Of a stretch of 64,000 nt of DNA, positions 60,487 to 64,000 are shown one piece after another. Under the pieces are notes generated by a model. The model saw nothing but the letters and a program-made list of their open reading frames with translations. It was not told the origin of the DNA and ran no database searches. Position numbers and translations under genes: made by a program. Origin of the DNA: Polydactylus sextarius (taxonomy: Eukaryota > Chordata > Actinopteri > Polynemidae); NCBI GenBank assembly GCA_016801845.1, contig CM028927.1, positions 8,332,501 through 8,396,500 on the forward strand, read 5' to 3'. How positions within the stretch are numbered: the stretch's first letter is position 1; every line of letters begins with the position of its first letter.

Positions 60487-62952
60487 ATACATTTTACTTT
60501 TATTTCTCTCATTATCTCTCACGTAAAAGAAATATTTTGTTTGGTAAACTGAAGAGTGGCTATAACTAGATTCATTTGCACCTGGAATGTGAATTAAATT
60601 AATTGTATCCTTGACATGCAGCTGATATGTGCACTCTCCTACTGTTTCGTAAATAATATTTGTGGTGTGTTAACCTTTTGTGTGTCAAATCTTTTCCAAC
60701 TTGTTACCTTTTCTGTCTACAATGTGCCTCTGACTAAGGGCTCTTTCCTGTTCACTTGAATTTTTTTTCTGATGTTGCTTTTTGACTTTTCTTCAGTGAA
60801 AATGTCAGAGGATGTCCATCAAATATGTATCTGAGCCAGATTTATTACAGTGAACATCAAAAATAAGCTAAAACTATAATGTGTATGGTTTGTTTATTAT
60901 TACTGGTGGCTGGCAGGTCCCGCACCATCATTAGAGCTGCAAGTATGACGCACTGATTTTCTTTTTACACACCCTCCTTAAGAAAACTACTGGGGGAATG
61001 ATAGCACTCGAATGCCATTCAGTGTGTATTCATCTCGTATTCCTTTTGAAACCGTCTCACAGACCTTGGTGTCAAAAACATGTGTCAGTGGTAAAAAAAG
61101 AAAGAAAGAGAAACTGTTTCCATTTGTTGTTCCTGCTTCTTTGGGATGAACAGAGACAGAAAGATGTTGTGTCAAAGCTCTTGTTCTTATCAAGTGCCTA
61201 CGAAGGAGCATGTTTATTCAATATGTGACACCAACAGTTGCACCCTGTTAACGGTTTGTATTCAACAAATGTTGCTAATTAGCTAATTACTGTGTTTCCT
61301 GTCAAATGGCGCGCATTCAGCACTTCGAATAGGTACAACAGCATGTGTGAGCTCAGCTTTACAGTAAATTCTGGTGCAGGCAGCACTCATGACCAAAATA
61401 ATTCTGGTAGCATATAATTAATATTTTCCTCTGTTTCTTTCTACCTCTTTTTTTTTGTTGAGGGAACTGTAACAAACTCAATTGGAAAACATTGTAATTA
61501 AGAGGAAGTCTCTCCATTTTTACATCTGTGCAGCAGGCGTAGGCCTTAGAATTGGCTTCGCTTTAAATGTCAACATTTGCCTCGTTTGACTTCATCAGCA
61601 TCCTGTCGCAGAAATCTGGAGAGTAATTTACAAAGGATGTTGAGTAGTCCTCCCACTCGCTCTCTAAAAGGCACCTCCACATACAGAGATTACACGACAG
61701 GAGCAAGTCTCTGCCCATTAAAAAGCAACAGTGACATCAAGTGTTCCACCAGACTTGGTCGGATAAAGATAGAGTGAGGGACAACACTTCCTCTTTCCTC
61801 TGGATCCTGCCATTGAGATGGAATAAAAATCAGAGATAATTGTTTCTCTTAAGCATCCTATCTTTTTCCCCACAGCCCTAGTCTGAGTCGCACTCAAGGA
61901 GAAAGAGATGCAGACAGAGAAACAGAGGTCACATATTCCACCTTCAGAGGACTATAGGCTATATAGACTATTTCTATAAAGTTTAGCTACCAAGTGGACA
62001 AAACCTGCAGATATTCACATGCACTGCACAGAAAAAAGGGAGCCAGAACTTTACTTATAATGCTGATTTATGATGATTTATTGTGATGCTCACACCATCG
62101 CTGCCCTTGCACTCTGAGATTTTAGCCTAAACTTTTTGAGTCATGAAATATTGATGTGGTACACAGGAGGATTTGACGTAAGTGAGGCAGAATAGTGCAG
62201 TGCTAGGCATCACATATTTTATTGAAGCATACAGTGTAGCACTCAGGAAGAGTAAGAGAAAGGAAAAAGACAATCCTGAAGAATTGGTGGAGGATTAACA
62301 GAAGAGAATGTTGCACTGGAAAGAGGCAAAGATGCAACTTCCTTGTTCTTAATTTGCCTGCTTTAATGTAGCACTGACGATAAATACAGGAAGTGGCAAA
62401 GAAAAATGGGTTTGATATACAAGTAAATATTAGCTCTAATGACTTAAGGAGCATCCTTGTTTTTTTCTGAGTTAGTAGCCAAGTTTTACACTGCAGCACA
62501 AGATACATTTTAGAAAAATGTCTAAACCAGACACACACGTGAATAGTGATGTGGGATTTTCTAGTTTGCATTTTGAAAAAGAAAGAAAATACTATAAATA
62601 TCTGCGAAAAATACTGATATGAAACAAAATACCTGCCCTGAGGTAAATAATCAATTTCATATGAATAACGCTCTTCATCTTCTTTGTTTCTTCCCAAATT
62701 ACACAAGGCAAAATGATCGGGAAGCATAATTTTTCATTACATACTCGACATGGCTGAAAATGAACAGTGCCGCCACTGATAGACCTAATTGGTGAGTGAG
62801 AAGGGACCAGCACTGCACAAGAGGTTGGGTTGAGGCTATTTCCTGGGACTCAATGAGCCATTTATAAAAAATAGGCGGCGCTACTGTGAAGAAGAAAAAG
62901 ACCTCTCTAAGTTGAGAAAGAAGAAAAAGAGACAGCAGGGTATTGACTGGTT

Positions 62953-63567
62953 ACAGGCATATGGAATCCCATTTCCACCAGTAAAAAAAAAAAAATTGAG
63001 AAAAAAAGAACATTTTAGACAAATTATTAGATAAGATATGAAGATATAAAGTCAAAATTATGAGATAAAAAGTTGAAATTGTGTGATAGAAAGTGTGCAT
63101 GTGCTCCAGTGGTCCAGAAGTCCTATCATTACAGGTGGCTCAGATATATCAGATAAAATATGTCAGACTGTAAAGTCTTTGAATCAGTCCATCGTTTCAC
63201 TGACATTGGATCTCTCTGTTCTGTCAATGAACCATATAGTTTTGTAAAAACGTTCATGACTGCGGTCAAACCAGCCACCGCTAGACATTAACCATATGGA
63301 TTCTGACACATAACAGACATAATAAATGGCTCAGATGTAGGTTTGCTGACATTTCCAGTGGTTTCTTGTTCACAGTGAGACTGACTAGACCACAATAAAT
63401 ATCATAAGCCACCAGTCATACTTCAACGTTCAAGCCAGCTAGGATATATGCTAGCTAGAATATAGGACGTCAGCAACTCTGGAGCACACACACACTTTCT
63501 ATCTCATAATTTCGACTTAAGTTTTCATCTTTTTTTTACTGGCAGAAATGGGCTTCCATACAGGTAT
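62953..63567. mobile_element. MITE with long terminal inverted repeats (possibly hAT)
   Basis: The left end (from 62961) reads ATGGAATCCCATTTCCACC, then AGTAAAAAAA, CAAAATTATGAGATA and GAAAGTGTGCATGTGCTCCAG. The complement of the right end (from 63559) reads ATGGAAGCCCATTTCTGCC, then AGTAAAAAAA, CGAAATTATGAGATA and GAAAGTGTGTGTGTGCTCCAG. The inverted ends therefore extend for well over 100 bp with indels. The flanks ACAGGCAT (62953-62960) and ACAGGTAT (63560-63567) form a one-mismatch 8-bp target duplication. No transposase is present. Confidence 0.8.
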
Positions 63568-64000
63568 ATGTGCTGGAGAGTAATTAAAAAGCCTGCAAAA
63601 TACTTTCTGGAGTTATGTAATATCACGACAAGGAGAACACAAGATTAATCACACACCAAGATGGCTGCAAAGACAATAGCTTCAACAGTCATTGTCTTGT
63701 GGAAATAGAAATTCAGCAATCAGTGGCATTTATGGATGATGGCAGCTCACAAACACAGCTGTGCCTTGTCCCGTTTCTTTGAATTTCAGTTTTATGCTGT
63801 TACAGTCTGCGTCTGCTCCTGTCTGTCTGTTCCTCCATCGTTCCCTCAATCCGCTCCTCGCCATCTGTCCATTGGCCCTGGCAACATTCTGATCCACCAT
63901 TTTAATTTACTCGTGCAGTCATTTTAGCACATGTATGGTGATGCATTACACAATGTGACTCTAAGAACAGAGACAAGCAGAGCTGCTCAGGGATGGAGGA

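Larger units (their letters stand above)
26238..64000 (-). other. gabbr2: Upstream gabbr2 intron (at least 37.7 kb), rich in repeats
   Basis: No exon of gabbr2 or another gene was recognised here by eye, so it appears to be one long intron continuing past the window edge. Mobile elements are listed separately. Between them, the stretches 26560-30380, 31020-41820, 42330-47070, 47940-49430, 52380-54090, 54480-55970, 56210-59950 and 60490-62950 hold AT-rich DNA, chance open frames, short homopolymers (for example C10 at 40936-40945) and small hairpins, with nothing else I can name. Confidence 0.6.

Noticed and set aside
26238..64000. Search for the preceding gabbr2 exon (block ending GWNLVQ) and the signal-peptide exon
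   Set aside because: No sequence with the expected motifs and splice sites was seen by eye. A profile search of the minus strand would settle whether a small exon was missed.

Overview
The window looks like vertebrate, almost certainly teleost (probably percomorph), nuclear DNA. It is AT-rich, dense in (CA)n/(TG)n microsatellites and intron-dominated. It carries repeats typical of fish: L2- and Rex1-type LINEs, a tRNA-headed SINE with a GGATGGAT-type tail, and hAT-like MITEs. There are no operons, ribosome-binding sites or other bacterial features.

The only protein-coding gene I can support is gabbr2, the GABA-B receptor subunit 2, on the minus strand. Six consecutive exons (A to F in transcription order) are found at 26237-26067, 18998-18897, 13159-13094, 12590-12402, 11647-11405 and 6575-6515. 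All have canonical AG/GT borders and join in frame into about 277 codons. They match, from memory, human GABBR2 residues about 154-432, most of the extracellular Venus-flytrap domain. The start codon, signal peptide and first part of lobe 1 must lie beyond the right edge. The rest of the ectodomain, the seven-helix domain, the coiled coil and the tail must lie beyond the left edge.

Layout: 1-6514 is partial intron with a rearranged Rex1-type LINE remnant (1650-2415). From 6515 to 26237 are the six exons and five introns of 4829, 754, 503, 5737 and 7068 bp. From 26238 to 64000 lies more than 37 kb of upstream intron with most of the mobile DNA: a long hairpin (30719-30781), a SINE with an 11-bp target duplication and an internal captured segment (41977-42315), a hAT-like MITE (47081-47431), a nearly complete but decayed L2-type LINE (about 49430-52370), a 28S rRNA pseudogene fragment (54091-54476), a hAT-like MITE with a perfect 8-bp target duplication (59962-60478) and another MITE with long inverted ends (about 62961-63559).

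I found no evidence of an undescribed biological system. The observations most worth following are: an exon B acceptor that is also a near-consensus donor (possible recursive splicing); two exons with pyrimidine repeats close behind their donors; the 28S fragment between inverted similar flanks; the SINE that acquired a segment from 640 bp away; and the foldback and inversion in the Rex1 remnant. All family assignments rest on recognition, not on a database search.
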